DNA of 64,000 bases from Canna indica. Lineage: Eukaryota; Streptophyta; Magnoliopsida; Zingiberales; Cannaceae. Every line of letters begins with the position of its first letter. Positions within the stretch are counted from its first letter, which is position 1. The notes under the pieces were generated by a model. That model was given only the letters and a program-made list of their open reading frames with translations, searched no databases and was not told the DNA's origin. The position numbers and the translations under genes are program-made. Below, in pieces: positions 44,589 through 55,840 of the stretch. The stretch is taken from contig CP136890.1 in the NCBI GenBank assembly GCA_034359265.1, positions 30,422,501 through 30,486,500 of the forward strand. Reading direction: 5' to 3'.

Positions 44589-46131
44589 ATGGTGGGTCGT
44601 GGTTATCGTCAAACAAGAGCTTCAGAGTCTCCGATCAGTCAGACTCCAGGACTTCCTCCTGCTGATCCTCCTGTTGATGATACTCCTGTTGCTGATCCTC
44701 ATACCGCCGAGGCTAGTTCATCGAGACGCAGGCGGCCATGCGGGCCGAACAGGTGGCAGCCTCCGCCAGCCACAAAGTCACATAAACTCATTAGTGTGAT
44801 TGAGGAGCAGTAATGTATCATGAATTATGAATTATTACAAATTCATTATATCATAATATAATATTAAACTTTATTTTTGTTGTGCATGTTCGAGCAGGAG
44901 GATGTGCCGAGGACCATATCTTCTACGATCTGACGATACATGCATGGAGCATGGCCCACGTGGTCTCACGTGCCCCATGAGCATGTCGACATGCTATGAC
45001 GCGAGTTTGAGGCACATATTAAAAAAAAATTATACATGATGATTAATATTGGTACTAATATTATTATTTTGCAGGCTCGCTATACATGGGCTGAGGACTA
45101 GAGGTCCTTCATTTACACTACTTGGGAGGCTATTTCCCGGCAGAGGTACAACAACCAGTTGGGGCAGGCCCGGTCCCAGGCGATGGCCCGAGCTGGGACC
45201 ACAAACATCATGGAGACACGGGGATACGACCCCGATTAGATTACTCCGGATATATGAGACCAACTCGTGGTGTTATGGTCGACGGATCGATGGCAGGAGG
45301 TTTCTAGGACTGCGGCTGAAAACCGCATGTTTGGGGGAGGAGCACGTCACACTGGTGGCTCAATATCATTTGTAGTGCACGGTCGTCGTATGGTAAGTAT
45401 TATACCTTAAATTCAATTATATATTTTATTGTTACTCTGTGTAATAAATAATGTAATTGTTTTGTAAAGATAGACGATGGTGATGGACGACGGGACTGTC
45501 CAGCGACCCTCCCCGATGGAGGTGTTTGAGCGGACTCACCATGGAGGACATGGGACGGGGGAGTACATCGACACCCGCGTTATAATCATTATGGTAAGTA
45601 TATTTATTTAAATTATTCATTATTTATTTATAATTTAAGTTTTAGGAAAAATTTGAAACAAAAAATCAAACTCGAGTAGGAGACCTACACTCGAACGGTG
45701 ATGCAGCGCTTGGGCACCCCTGAGAACTTTGATGCAGGAGCGTGGGTCGAGGCTGCAGGTGGCTAAGACCACGGTCGCGTATATGGCTTTGCAGACAGTG
45801 GTAATGCGCGAGCCGTTCTCGGGCCACTTGGGGCATCGACCCCTCCGGTCGCTGGTGAGCGGCCGTCCACCTCCAGGACTAATTATGATCGGAGCAGCGG
45901 GATAAGGACACTAGAGGAGAAGGTCGCACGTCAGAGTGAGATGATAGAGCATCAGAGTCAGATGATGGCGGAGATGCATGCTATGCTACGCAACATCTCA
46001 GCTCATACCGGAGTAGGCATCCCTTCGGCATCATCAGATCCATCGTCCTCGAGCCAGTCCACGTCGGTGTACACCCAAGCACTCTAGACCCTGCCATATT
46101 ATGATCCAGACCTTCCTCCACCGTCGTCGTG
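44589..46131 (+). pseudogene. Transposase_24-like second CACTA protein, broken
   Basis: The exon at 44589-44813 (MVGRGYRQTRASESPIS to SVIEEQ) is proline-rich. Across short introns come blocks WEAISRQRYNNQLGQARSQA, TNIMETRGYDPD, STDRWQEVSRTAAENRMFGG and GARHTGGSISF (about 45070-45375), DGTVQRPSPMEVFERTHHGG (about 45482-45540), a W-containing block near 45750, and a C-terminal coiled coil LEEKVARQSEMIEHQSQMMA (about 45910-45970) with a Ser/Pro-rich tail. The order fits the plant Ptta/En/Spm family. Several stops and frameshifts. Confidence 0.7.
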
Positions 46132-46399
46132 AGGTTTATTGTTTTGTTTGGATATTGACTTTGTCATTTGGATACTACTTGATTGACTTATTTTGTTTGG
46201 ATATTGATACGATAGTTTTGAATTTGAATAGTTTTATATGATTGTGGATAATTATAAATATAAGTATAATTATTTTGATGTATATCTAGGTGTATCTGTG
46301 ATGTGTATGTGAATGGATGTGTGTATGAGTGTGTCAGTTATGTATCAGGTTAATGTATCAATGTATTAATGGAAATTAGAAATTTTAAAACTTTTCAGT

Positions 46400-46793
46400 T
46401 ATAGGTTAACAACATCAGCAACGACTTTCCCACGGCTGTACGTGGGAAAGCCGTTACTAAAAGTGTATCATATTTTTTTGGGTCGTAACCTCAAAGTCGT
46501 TGTTGATGATCTACAACAACGGCTTAGCAACGGGCTTTCACTAATGGCCTTGCCTCGGCAACCGGGTAGTTGCTGATGTACATATCTACAACAGCCCTGC
46601 AACCGTGGCAGAATCATTGCTGATAATGTTATTAGCAACGATCGCTGCGATCGTTGCTAATCCGTTTCTAAGTTATAAGCAACACACTTTTCTGCCACGA
46701 CTGTTTTGCAACGGGTCGGGCCGTTGTTGATGGTTTTCAGCAACAGCTCAGGAACGGTTGAAGCCGTCGCTGGTGATTGTTATTCCAGTAGTG
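46400..46793. repeat. CACTA right subterminal repeats
   Basis: Many copies of short words such as caacggc, gcaacga and cgttgctg in both orientations ending at the terminus, matching similar words at 40245-40380 at the other end. Confidence 0.75.
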
Positions 46794-47425
46794 GCTCTGG
46801 CCCCTCTGCCTCCAGCCCATCATTCGGCGCGACAACATAAGCATCAGATCCATCATCATCGATGACGCCAATTGATGCGCTCCCCACGCATCCCCTCTCC
46901 TCGCCGCTTCCACCTGATCATTGATGTCTTATTTTAATACGAAGTAAATATTATATTGTTTTGATACGATGTAAATATTACATTTTGATATTATTGTTCA
47001 TCCTGCATATATTGTTTTGATCCATCATCATCATTATATTATTGTTTTGATATTTCCTATTGTTGTCTTGATGGTTCATATAATTTATGTAAATATTAGC
47101 TACAAATAGGAATTTATATTCTTATACTATTAAAAAAACAAAGCAGACATTTGTGACGGTTTTGCGACCGCATGGCCATCGCATAAGGTAACTCGACCTG
47201 GTCGCTTGTCGCGGTCGCAAATGTAAAGGCGACGGCCTTTGTGGCGGCCGGTGGCAGTCGTCGCAATATATATTACATTGCAACGCCCAAGTAACAATCG
47301 CAAAAAATCTGCTACCACATCATCTGCGATGGAGCTTTGTGACCTCTGTTTCTCGTGGTAGTAGACCTATTGCGATAGCTTTACAACCGCGACGATCGTT
47401 GCAAATGACGACATTTTTGGTAGTG
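46794..47425 (+). mobile_element. 3' end of older CACTA element (unit B)
   Basis: Counterpart of 10095-10722: proline-rich coding tail, TATTTTGATAC-type repeats, gtcgca subterminal repeats and the terminus tttttggtagtg at 47425. It is the host of the younger CACTA element to its left. Confidence 0.8.
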
Positions 47426-48550
47426 TTAGTATCATAATGAAAATACGAATACTAGCAAGTTATCAACTTATGTAGCAAAGAGAAAGATCAAATATCAATT
47501 TAAAAGTCTACTTTGCTAAATCTTCAAATTCATTTTTTTAAATTCAAATGATATCAAAATGAATTTTTAGAGATCACAAATGTAATATTAATGAAAAATT
47601 TGATCTCCAACCCTTCCTATTGGTTGAAAACCGAAAGGCCACAATTAACCTACGGTTTAGAACCACAAGATCGCATGAGCCCGTTGTAGGCTATGTAGGT
47701 CTCCGAAGAGACCGGAAATCAAAAATTAAAAATCTCTTTGAAAATCATATCATGAGTGGGGAAAACAACTAGAACCTATCATGTATCATATGCTCCAACT
47801 ATGATGACAAATAGATTAACAGAGATGATACTTAAGTACCTTGGATGCCACTATCATTACCCATAACATCATGATAGTTTGAAGTTGCAACTTTGACATG
47901 TAAAATCTGTGTCTTCAAGCAACTTCAATCAACCAACTTCATGTCACCTTTGTGTGGTAGATCCCATTATGAGACTTTTGGTACCCAAATGACTTTGGGT
48001 CCTTGGGGGTTAGTCACTTTAGGAATCCAAAATGTACAATCACTAATCATGTGACCGGATGCACACAACAATAGAAATGACCATTGAATATCTTTTGAGC
48101 ATGCATATGATGTGTCCCAGCTCTAGAATACCTAGTGCAAGAAGCATGTGAGACATATGCATTCGAGGGAACACTTTGCAGTGCAATTACTTTTAGATGC
48201 AACATTAAGATTTCACTTTTAAGTACATGCATGCTATCATTCAATGACTTAATTTGGGTCAAGTTTTCATTTAGATTTCTAATTTTTGAATTCTCGATTA
48301 CCAACTCATCATTTCCATTTTCTAATTCTTCATTTCTACTTCTCAAGTGCTTAATTTCAAACTTCAAATCATCATGGCAAGAACCAAATAAACTAGTATT
48401 CATTTTTTTATTCGCAGTTCATACACATGAGAACTAACCTTAAATTTTCCTTATTTAATTTTGTATTTTCTTTGTTATTTTTTCACAATCAAAGCATACA
48501 TTTTTTGGCATTCCTCAACTAGTTCCTGATATGACATATTAAATGAACTA
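47426..48550 (-). mobile_element. Copia-like gag element, minus orientation, internal region (unit B)
   Basis: Uninterrupted counterpart of A 10723-10994, 12670-13122 and 21158-21440. The minus frame 48403-48047 holds the coiled-coil end (LKFEIKHLRSRNEELENGND) and the remnant second zinc knuckle (FNGHFYCCV). Ends at a MITE. Confidence 0.7.
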
Positions 48551-49087
48551 GGGGCATGTTTGGTACCCTATATAAGTCTCCTGTATAGTACTAGAATAAT
48601 ACTATACAGTGTTTGGGAATGGTACTAACTAATACCTGCACTAAAAATAGTACCACATAAGTTGTCATAAGATGTATTAGTAATACACTCTCAAAGCTCT
48701 TCATTAGCCTGCACTAGAACTTTCAATATTTTGGATACTCATTTCACCTCCGGCCAAAAATTAAAAAAATATTTTAAAAATAATTTTAATTTATGAAATA
48801 TTTTTAATGATAAAATATATTATAGAATTTTTTTATATTTTTTATATTATTATAATATATTACATATACTATAATATTATAGTGTATATTATTATATATT
48901 ATATTATATATAATATAATATAATATAATATAATATAATAGTCAATACATATTAGTACTATACAGGCTAGTACATATGTGCACCGAATACTGTATAATAA
49001 TAGTATAATACATGCTAATACTATACAAGTTAGTCAATACAGACTAGTACTATACAGGCTAATACTATACGGTGTACCAAACGAGCC
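48551..49087. mobile_element. Harbinger/Tourist-like MITE, 537 bp, TSD CTA
   Basis: Terminal inverted repeats GGGGCATGTTTGGTACC and, from the right end, GGCTCGTTTGGTACACC. CTA stands at 48548-48550 and 49088-49090. The interior has tactatacaggctagtac repeats and TATAA runs. The empty site (gaactacaagagc) is in unit A near 21432 and again just downstream at about 49230. Confidence 0.8.
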
Positions 49088-49311
49088 CTAGAAGAGCTAT
49101 CACTATTGTTATCAACGAAAATTTCGTGATGACAAAAAGTGGAAGGATTTACGTACCTCATTTATTTTTTCACAATCAAAGCATACATTTTTTGGCATTC
49201 CTCAACTAGTTCCTGATATGACATATTAAATGAACTACAAGAGCTATCACTATTGTTATCAACGAAATTTTCATCATGACAATACGTGGAAGGATTTACC
49301 TCATTTTTAAG
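49088..49311 (-). repeat. Local duplication next to MITE
   Basis: Roughly 170 bases of the gag coiled-coil region occur twice: once at about 48480-48550 plus 49091-49165 (with the MITE inside) and again at about 49168-49310 (empty). Unit A has one copy. Confidence 0.75.
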
Positions 49312-49917
49312 TCACATGAGGCACACTTGATAAGTAGTTTCATTGTCATGATGAGAGGATGCTTCTTGAGAATCCGAGGATGACGTAGAAGCATTTGACA
49401 TCTTCCTTGCCTTATTTTTCAATGATGAACAATTTTTCTTGATATGCCCTTTTTCCTTGTATAAATAGCAAATCATTTTCCTCTTTCGACTTTTAGTGCT
49501 TCTTTGACTAAAAATACTTTGGGCTTCAAAAATCAAGTTAGTACTGGAAGAAAGACCATTGTCATCACCACCTTCAATAAAAGTTGTTAACTCTTCGGTT
49601 TTAGCATAATCATATAAGACATTTAAGTTAGTCCAAACGTTGAATGAGGAAGTACAATGCATGAAATTTTCAAAGATGTCATTTTTGGAAGAACAAAAGA
49701 TGCAATTCATAAGTTTAACATTCAAATTAAACATGTGAATTTGTTCTTGGGTCCATGCATTTATGCTATATACCTTAGGTCTGATATAGTGAGTTTTCAC
49801 CATTTCATATACCCCTAAAACTTGAGTTTTCAAGAATGTGTACATTCTATGTTTCCAAACTCTAAATTTTAGACTATCAAACTTAGGAGGTGTAGATACT
49901 ACGGACTCTAGTGTCAT
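49312..49917 (-). CDS. Copia-type gag, open frame (unit B)
   Basis: A 201-codon frame from MTLESVVSTPPKFDSLKF, with the UBN2-like core (WKHRMYTFLKTQVLGVYEMV; FNLNVKLMNCIFCSS; MHCTSSFNVWTNLN), a basic stretch and a zinc-knuckle remnant CYLYKEKGHIKKNC in which the second Cys is Tyr. It lies just inside the primer-binding site, as gag should. The frame stops at TGA after VCLM, before the coiled-coil and second knuckle, so it is C-terminally shortened. Capsid-like assembly is the family role; the knuckle change suggests weak or no RNA binding. Confidence 0.65.
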   Translation of the reverse strand: MTLESVVSTPPKFDSLKFRVWKHRMYTFLKTQVLGVYEMVKTHYIRPKVYSINAWTQEQIHMFNLNVKLMNCIFCSSKNDIFENFMHCTSSFNVWTNLNVLYDYAKTEELTTFIEGGDDNGLSSSTNLIFEAQSIFSQRSTKSRKRKMICYLYKEKGHIKKNCSSLKNKARKMSNASTSSSDSQEASSHHDNETTYQVCLM

Positions 49918-49970
49918 TCTAATGATCGAGGCAAGATATAGACAAGATGGTGAAATCTCAATTCATAATC

Positions 49971-49983
49971 CGCTCTGATACCA
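49971..49983 (-). promoter_or_regulatory. Primer-binding site, minus strand (unit B)
   Basis: Minus strand TGGTATCAGAGCG, complementary to initiator tRNA-Met, next to the LTR end. Confidence 0.85.
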
Positions 49984-49985
49984 AA

Positions 49986-51160
49986 CATAAGTCAAATGGC
50001 TTACACTAGAGCAGGGGTGAATAGTGTGTTATCTAAAAACTTTAGCCTAAATCTGATTTTAATAATTTCTTGCAACTACTTAAGCAATTCACAAATTGAT
50101 CAAGATGAACAAGTGTTGAAGCAATAATAAATGACAACACACAAGAAAACCAATGCTAACCCAAGTAGATTTATTGTGGTTTGGCAACCCCGCCTACTCC
50201 ACTACCTAAGCATCCCGCTTAGAATTTCCAACTTTAGTTTACTAGATTAAAGTGTTTCCTTTACAATTAGGACCTTTTCCCCAGAGAGTCTCCGCTTTCA
50301 CACCGAAGGCACTTCCACACTTGGAACTGTCCCTCTTCTTACCGAGAGCACTCTCCCACCTCAAACCCTAAGGACAACATAACTAATCCTAGTAAACTAG
50401 GTTTACACCAGTAGATTTAAGCCTCTACACCAAGGCAACCACCAAACTCACAATACCTACAACCTAGGTCTTCAGACTTTAAACTACAAAGAAATAAAGC
50501 ACGCAAAATATAATATAAATGGAGCAAATGAATAAACAAATAATACTTAGCTCCAAAACGAATTCCCTGGTCCTTTTGATGCCTTCGGATGGTGATGCAA
50601 TGAAGAACAAAGGCTAAATCAATGTTTTAACTAAAAACTAGGGTTTGCTCAAAGAATAGCTCAAGAAGGGTAAGCAAATATGAAGGATTGTCTCAATGAA
50701 GCATTACAAACATAGTAAGGTGTGTTTTAGGTCTATTTATAATGATCCCAAAGGCATGTGCGCATGTTCGGCAAACATTCCAGAATTAATTCGTTCGATC
50801 CTCGGGCGACCATCGGTCGGTCGAGGATCAACCGACGTTCGATCGATAATTGGGATTTTGGTTCATTTTTTGCAGGTTGCTAATTTTTTGGGTTTCGGGT
50901 TTTAATTTCAGGTTTTGGGGTTTCTTTGCATCGTAATGAGGAATTTACAAGTATTCTAGACTCCCTAACGTTAAACTCTATCTTCCGACGAAATCCCAAG
51001 AGTCGACGAACACCCATGCCAATTTTTCCGATTTTTTGATCGTGGACGTCGTGCACAAACCAACTTGAAACCTGAAAAAAATTCTTGCTCAAACATTAGT
51101 TTCATGTTTGTTATCATAAAAATCGAGATTAGGACCAAGGTTGAAAACCTTAGACCAATA
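49986..51160 (-). mobile_element. 5' LTR of minus-strand Copia-like element (unit B)
   Basis: Counterpart of 22187-23327. Starts on the minus strand with TATTGGTCTAAGG (complement ends at 51160). Contains the aggggtgaatagtgtgtt stretch lost in unit A. Confidence 0.8.
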
Positions 51161-53095
51161 GTTAAGACTTTGTCCTACCAAGTATTCATATTATGAAAAA
51201 ATATTCTCAATAGTTTCCAAACTCTTGTTATTTGCTCTCATAATGACAATTATATCATCAGCAAACATTAAGGTGGTTGATGGATAACTTTTTTTAAAAT
51301 TTGAAATTTGTAAAAAGTTTTTTATCCACAACATTATTAATCAAGTGTGTGAAGGTTCGTGCAACCAGGATATAAAGGAAAGAGGAAATGAGGTCCCCTT
51401 GCCTTATTCCTTTTGATGAAGGAAATAGTTGTGGATTTATAAGACAAGCAAATGGTGGCGTGGATATAAAAGTATAAATTGGTATGGGAAATTGCATAAT
51501 CTTAAAAATTGAATGATGGGTTCCCATTTAAGAAGGTCTCGGGCCTTTTCGAGATCCACCTTAATGTAGGGGCGGCCCAAGAAATATTGTGGCCTAAGGT
51601 AAAATCTTAAAATGATTACTTTCATTTATTCAATAAATTAAATTAATATAATTTTTATGTAAATTTTATTTTTTTAAAACTTTTTCAGATGAGTGTTTGA
51701 GGAGGTGAGACTTTGCTTTTATTTGGACTTGTGAATGGTTGACCATTGGAGGCTTAGTCGTTTGGAGTTGGCCGATATAGAGAAGATGAAGAGTTTGGAG
51801 ATGGGGCAAAAATTTCGTTCAAATAATCTGTAATTACTTCAGACCTGATACATCTAATGGCTCCCACGAATCATGATCCCCACATATCAATTCTGCTGAG
51901 CAATGAATTCTACGGCAGATTTTCGAGGGATTTCATTTATTTGACAATTATCGAATAATACATGTCCACTATTCATCTCTTTTTAAGCTTTAATTTTTTT
52001 TTTCATTTCCTAAAAATTAAAAGTCTTCTAAAGGAGGACTATAATTTGTGAACTTAATAAGAAGGTTGTTTTTTTTTTCAGAATGTTAAATTGAGCCTAT
52101 TTAATTCCAACAAACGAAAATTAATTGATTATGCACATAAATTCATCATCAAAAATAATTAGTAAATAATAAAACAGATCAAGAGTAATCAATGCAACAT
52201 AAACAATAATTAAATTGCACCCTGAATTAATTAAATAACCAAATCATATATATAATATATTTGGTTAACTAATTATCTAACATTGAATTGATGCATGCAT
52301 TGAATTGATGCATGCATGCATCAATTCAAATGCAGGAGTTGCCCATCCACCTAGGCCTAAGGCAATGGCCTTACTGGCCTAGTGGGTGGGCCGGCCCCGC
52401 CTTAATGATAGCATAAGGGGATCTACCTTTAGAAGCATAAAAGGAGTTAGTTAATTCTTGGACAATAAGGATGTTATCATAAATACTTTTACCTTGATCA
52501 TGTGATATTATATTAGGTAGACAACTTCTAAGTCTATCGGTAATTATTTTTGAAATAATTCTATAAGAGAGATTGATCATCTTTAACTAGTTAGAGGTTT
52601 TGGCATTTTGGAATAGAAGGCATGCCTCGTCCTGACTATCTTGGATTCTCAATACGTTTGTCGCTCCATCCCCGCAAGGATAGAGATCGTCGTTGTCTCG
52701 ACTGTGTTACCGAGAATAAAAAGATTATAAAACATTGAGAGAAAGTATTTGAAATGATGGCCCAATAATGTTTCTAGAATTTAGCCGTAAAGCCATCATA
52801 ACCATGACTTTTACCATTCCCAAGAGATTTAATCGTGTCCCAAATCTCTTGAGAAGAAAAAGAGCAATCAATATCTCAACTAAGTCATGAGTTAATTGTT
52901 GAAAACAAGTCCATGCAGCATAAGTTACAAGGAGGGTGACAAAAGGACCAGAACAAAGAATAATGATTTGTAGAGAATGTCTTTATCCTCTGGAATTTTG
53001 ACTTGTTGATTATTAAGAATGAAGGATATATGATTTGTCATTCCATTTCATTTTTTATTTGGTTCACCATTTAAGACAAATTTATAATGCTCTCT
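51161..53095 (-). pseudogene. LINE reverse-transcriptase relic, minus strand (unit B)
   Basis: Counterpart of 23328-24990, but longer on its 5' side (52829-53095 is missing in unit A). Blocks from right to left: MVKVMVMMALRL-type start, SLSYRIISKIITDRLRS and DNILIVQELTNSFYASKG near 52580-52371, the hAT insertion, VDLEKARDLLKWEPIIQFL, GIRQGDLISSFLYILV and the FADD motif at 51265-51254. About 24 bases found in unit A near 23640 are missing here. Broken frames. Confidence 0.8.
51567..52399. mobile_element. hAT-type non-autonomous element (unit B), 8-bp TSD
   Basis: Same insertion as 23747-24552, with CCTTAATG at 51559-51566 and 52400-52407. First base changed (TAGGGGCGG). A gatgcatgcattgaatt stretch is duplicated near 52290-52320. 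Confidence 0.85.
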
Positions 53096-54475
53096 CAGTG
53101 TAGCTCTAAAACTTATGTCTTTTTCTTGTGGAACGAAATCTATCATTTTTTTGTCGTAAGAGGAGTTTGACACATATGATCATAAAGTCCACTGGTTTCA
53201 GAAGTTACAATTTCTTAAAAAGATGTCAAAAATCATTGAAATTATATCAGCGAAGGATATCATTTTTGTTCTTGCTCAATCTGGTCTATGTGCTGCTTTT
53301 AGTCGTAGTAAGTTAGCATAGACATTTGTTTTGTTTTGTGACTCTTATTTGTTTTTTCCTTGAATTTGAAAGATAACAATTGTCTTTTTCTTGGCAGCAA
53401 CTAACAAACGAATATGCTTCTTGAATATTAGTTCTGATGAAGTGATTAGAAACCTCTTTTATAACAAGAACAATGACTCGCTTATTGCAGTCTCAATATG
53501 TGCATCAGACCATTTCAGTTCCTTAAAGTGCAAGACCACTCCAATAGAGTAAGTGCCTTGATCATTTAAGTTTTTATTTTTGTGCCTGGCTTTGTATTAT
53601 AGTTTTGTCTATGTATTGGTGACAACCTAGACTTGAGTGAATATGTGGCCTCTCATTGGATTAAGGGTGTATTTGGTTTCTCGCAATTAGAAACGCATGA
53701 AATTTATAGAAAGTATCTCAATTGATAGTCCAATAATATTTCTAGAATATATATATTACATTCATTATATATTTATGTGCTTAATTATATCTCTTAGTGT
53801 AGCTCTACAAATAGATTGATGATAACCTTCTTGATTATTCCATAAGCAGGTAAGAAATTCAGAGTTAACCGAGGTTAGCATGACGGAATTTATGATACCA
53901 TCAGCATTTATCTTTCTATATGAGATCCATTTATTCTTGACATTTAGGAATAGGACAGTTGCTGTGTGGAACTTTCGTGGTGAGCTTGTCACCTCTTTTG
54001 AAGACCATTTGTTGTCGCATCCCGATTATAACATCAATAGCATTTACATCACGAGTGACCAAGATCTGATAATATCATATTGCAAAGCTGAAGAAGGATG
54101 CGGCGATGATGGAGAAGGAATGCAATTTTTTTCTTGTTCCTTTTTATAGTTGATTCATTTATCATTCACAACTTTTTGTTATGTGAGTCTTTGCTATTGG
54201 TTCCATCAATATGAGCAACATTCTTATCGGGAAATGCATAGAGAAGATATCAACAAGTGATGATGCAGTGCAGATTAGTTCTCGCAAAAGAGGTGAGACC
54301 GGATGATCATCTATTAGAAGCACTGTTAGAGAAGCACTAGAAGACGTCACCGCTCTATATTATGATGAAGATAGAAATGAAATCTACACAGGCAACAATC
54401 AAGGTTTGATACATGTATGGTCTAATTATATGTGTGGTCCAGAATTTGTAGGACCAGCATACCTGTACTATAGGG
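53096..54475 (+). pseudogene. WD40-family gene, inverted partial copy (unit B, plus strand)
   Basis: Counterpart of 24998-26292 with more of its 5' side: EEFDTYDHK-type exon at about 53160-53320 (KIIEIISAKDIIFVLAQSGL), NKRICFLNISSDEVIRNLFY at about 53398-53550, then 53880-54149 (MTEFMIPSAFIFLYEIHLFL, VWNFRGELVTSFEDHLLSHP, SDQDLIISYCKAEEGCGDDG) and the last blade at about 54200-54435 with one stop. Best preserved copy of the SDQDLII exon. The first exon and central exons are absent. Confidence 0.75.
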
Positions 54476-54880
54476 ATGTCTTTAAGATCAAAGATTCAAT
54501 TCTTGTCATGTCACACTATTTGATGTGTATGTTTTGACCAACCTAGTGTATTTGCTTGCAATTTATATTAGGTAATATGATTGTCAAGCAATGTCATTTC
54601 AAGTATGATATCGGTTCAATTTAATTTGGGTGTGCTATTTTTTGTTAGTGTAATATGAATTGCCTTTCAGTTCCCAACAAAGGTTCTTTTGCCCGAATGA
54701 AATCAAAGTGTGGTTGTTGTGTTGAATTTGAAGAGACATGACCTATTGTGTGGAAGCGAAGAGATTGGTCTCAGACATGATGTGCAACAAGCCCTTGTGT
54801 AGGTCAAGACCAGTTACACAAGGCGTACAATGAAATGTTGATAGTTCACTTAGTTAAGATCAAGTGTTGTTTTGTCAATC

Positions 54881-55147
54881 GTGCTGTTATGTTGGGCACT
54901 TCATTTTTATCTTTGTTGAGAGGCAATAGGCAATTGGGTTCATCATGGTCACATTTGCAACTAGTTTTTGTGCTGTTATGTTGGGCACTTCATTTTTATC
55001 TTTGTTGAGAGGCAATAGGCAATTGGGTTCATCATGGTCTCATTTGCAACTAGTTTTTGTGCTGTTATGTTGGGCACTTCATTTTTATCTTTGTTGAGAG
55101 GCAATAGGCAATTGGGTTCATCATGGTCTCATTTGCAACTAGTTTTT
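54881..55147. repeat. 89-bp tandem repeat, three units
   Basis: gtgctgttatgttgggcact begins at 54881, 54970 and 55059, spacing 89 bp. Unit A has a single copy near 26803. The triplication is therefore specific to unit B. Confidence 0.9.
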
Positions 55148-55204
55148 GTGAGATCGCATCTTGTGCTCTCTTGGGTTCATTATGAGGTCATTCTTTGAGT
55201 TGTT

Positions 55205-55840
55205 TACATAGTCTCCTTGAGTGGAGGTGAAATCTTGCTCACGCTGAGGTATTTTGATTGTTTAGAATTAAGCTTATGTTCAAGCTCGGGTAATAACTGT
55301 CCTTGCTCAAGCAGTACATGTGATTAAATTAGAAGATTCTAAACCTTTTCTACTTTTGCTATTTATGCTAGTACAAATCCTAATATTCATACTCTTTGTA
55401 AAACTCTCTCATGCATATTGATTTCAATTCTTGTCCATGACGAAATATGGTATTGTAATTTATATCATGAAGATAAATTTGGAGGCTCAGCTTAAAATTT
55501 TATTGTCCATGACGAAAGTTTATTAATCATTGTGGTTTGATCGATCTAGGATTTGTAGGCAATAAATACACTTGTTAAACAATAGGAATGATTTAGCTAA
55601 ATTAAAAAACACTAAAAGTGCTTGGCAATGAAACTACGAATGTTGTCAATCATGCTTGGCAATCATCCCTATCCCTTCCTCATCTAGTTGTCTTTTTCTC
55701 AAAATTAAAAAACACTAAGAGTGCTCTTAGCCATTGGAATAAACATGAATCATTGGAAGGTCAAACACATGTGCACCAAGCAATATTGAAACCCAACTTA
55801 AAATTCTCAATAATAGAAATATTACTTTTCAAAGACATAC
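55205..55840 (+). pseudogene. LINE endonuclease-to-RT linker fragment (unit B)
   Basis: Longer than the unit A copy: FAIYASTNPNIHTLCKTL (an endonuclease core strand, about 55357-55410) followed by NHCGLIDLGFVGNKYTC, then KLKNTKSALSHWNKHESLEG in the frame at 55618-55959. Broken by stops. Confidence 0.65.

Larger units (their letters stand above)
40235..46793 (+). mobile_element. CACTA (En/Spm) element, left end truncated
   Basis: The right terminus ccagtagtg ends at 46793 (complement CACTACTGGAATAACAATC). The 390 bases before it and the first 150 bases of the element are packed with subterminal repeats around caacggc and gcaacga. A TNP2 transposase relic and a Transposase_24 relic lie between. 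The left CACTA terminus is missing and the flank differs from unit A there, so a deletion removed the left end with neighbouring DNA. On the right it is followed by the interior of another CACTA element, so it nested into that one. Confidence 0.85.
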
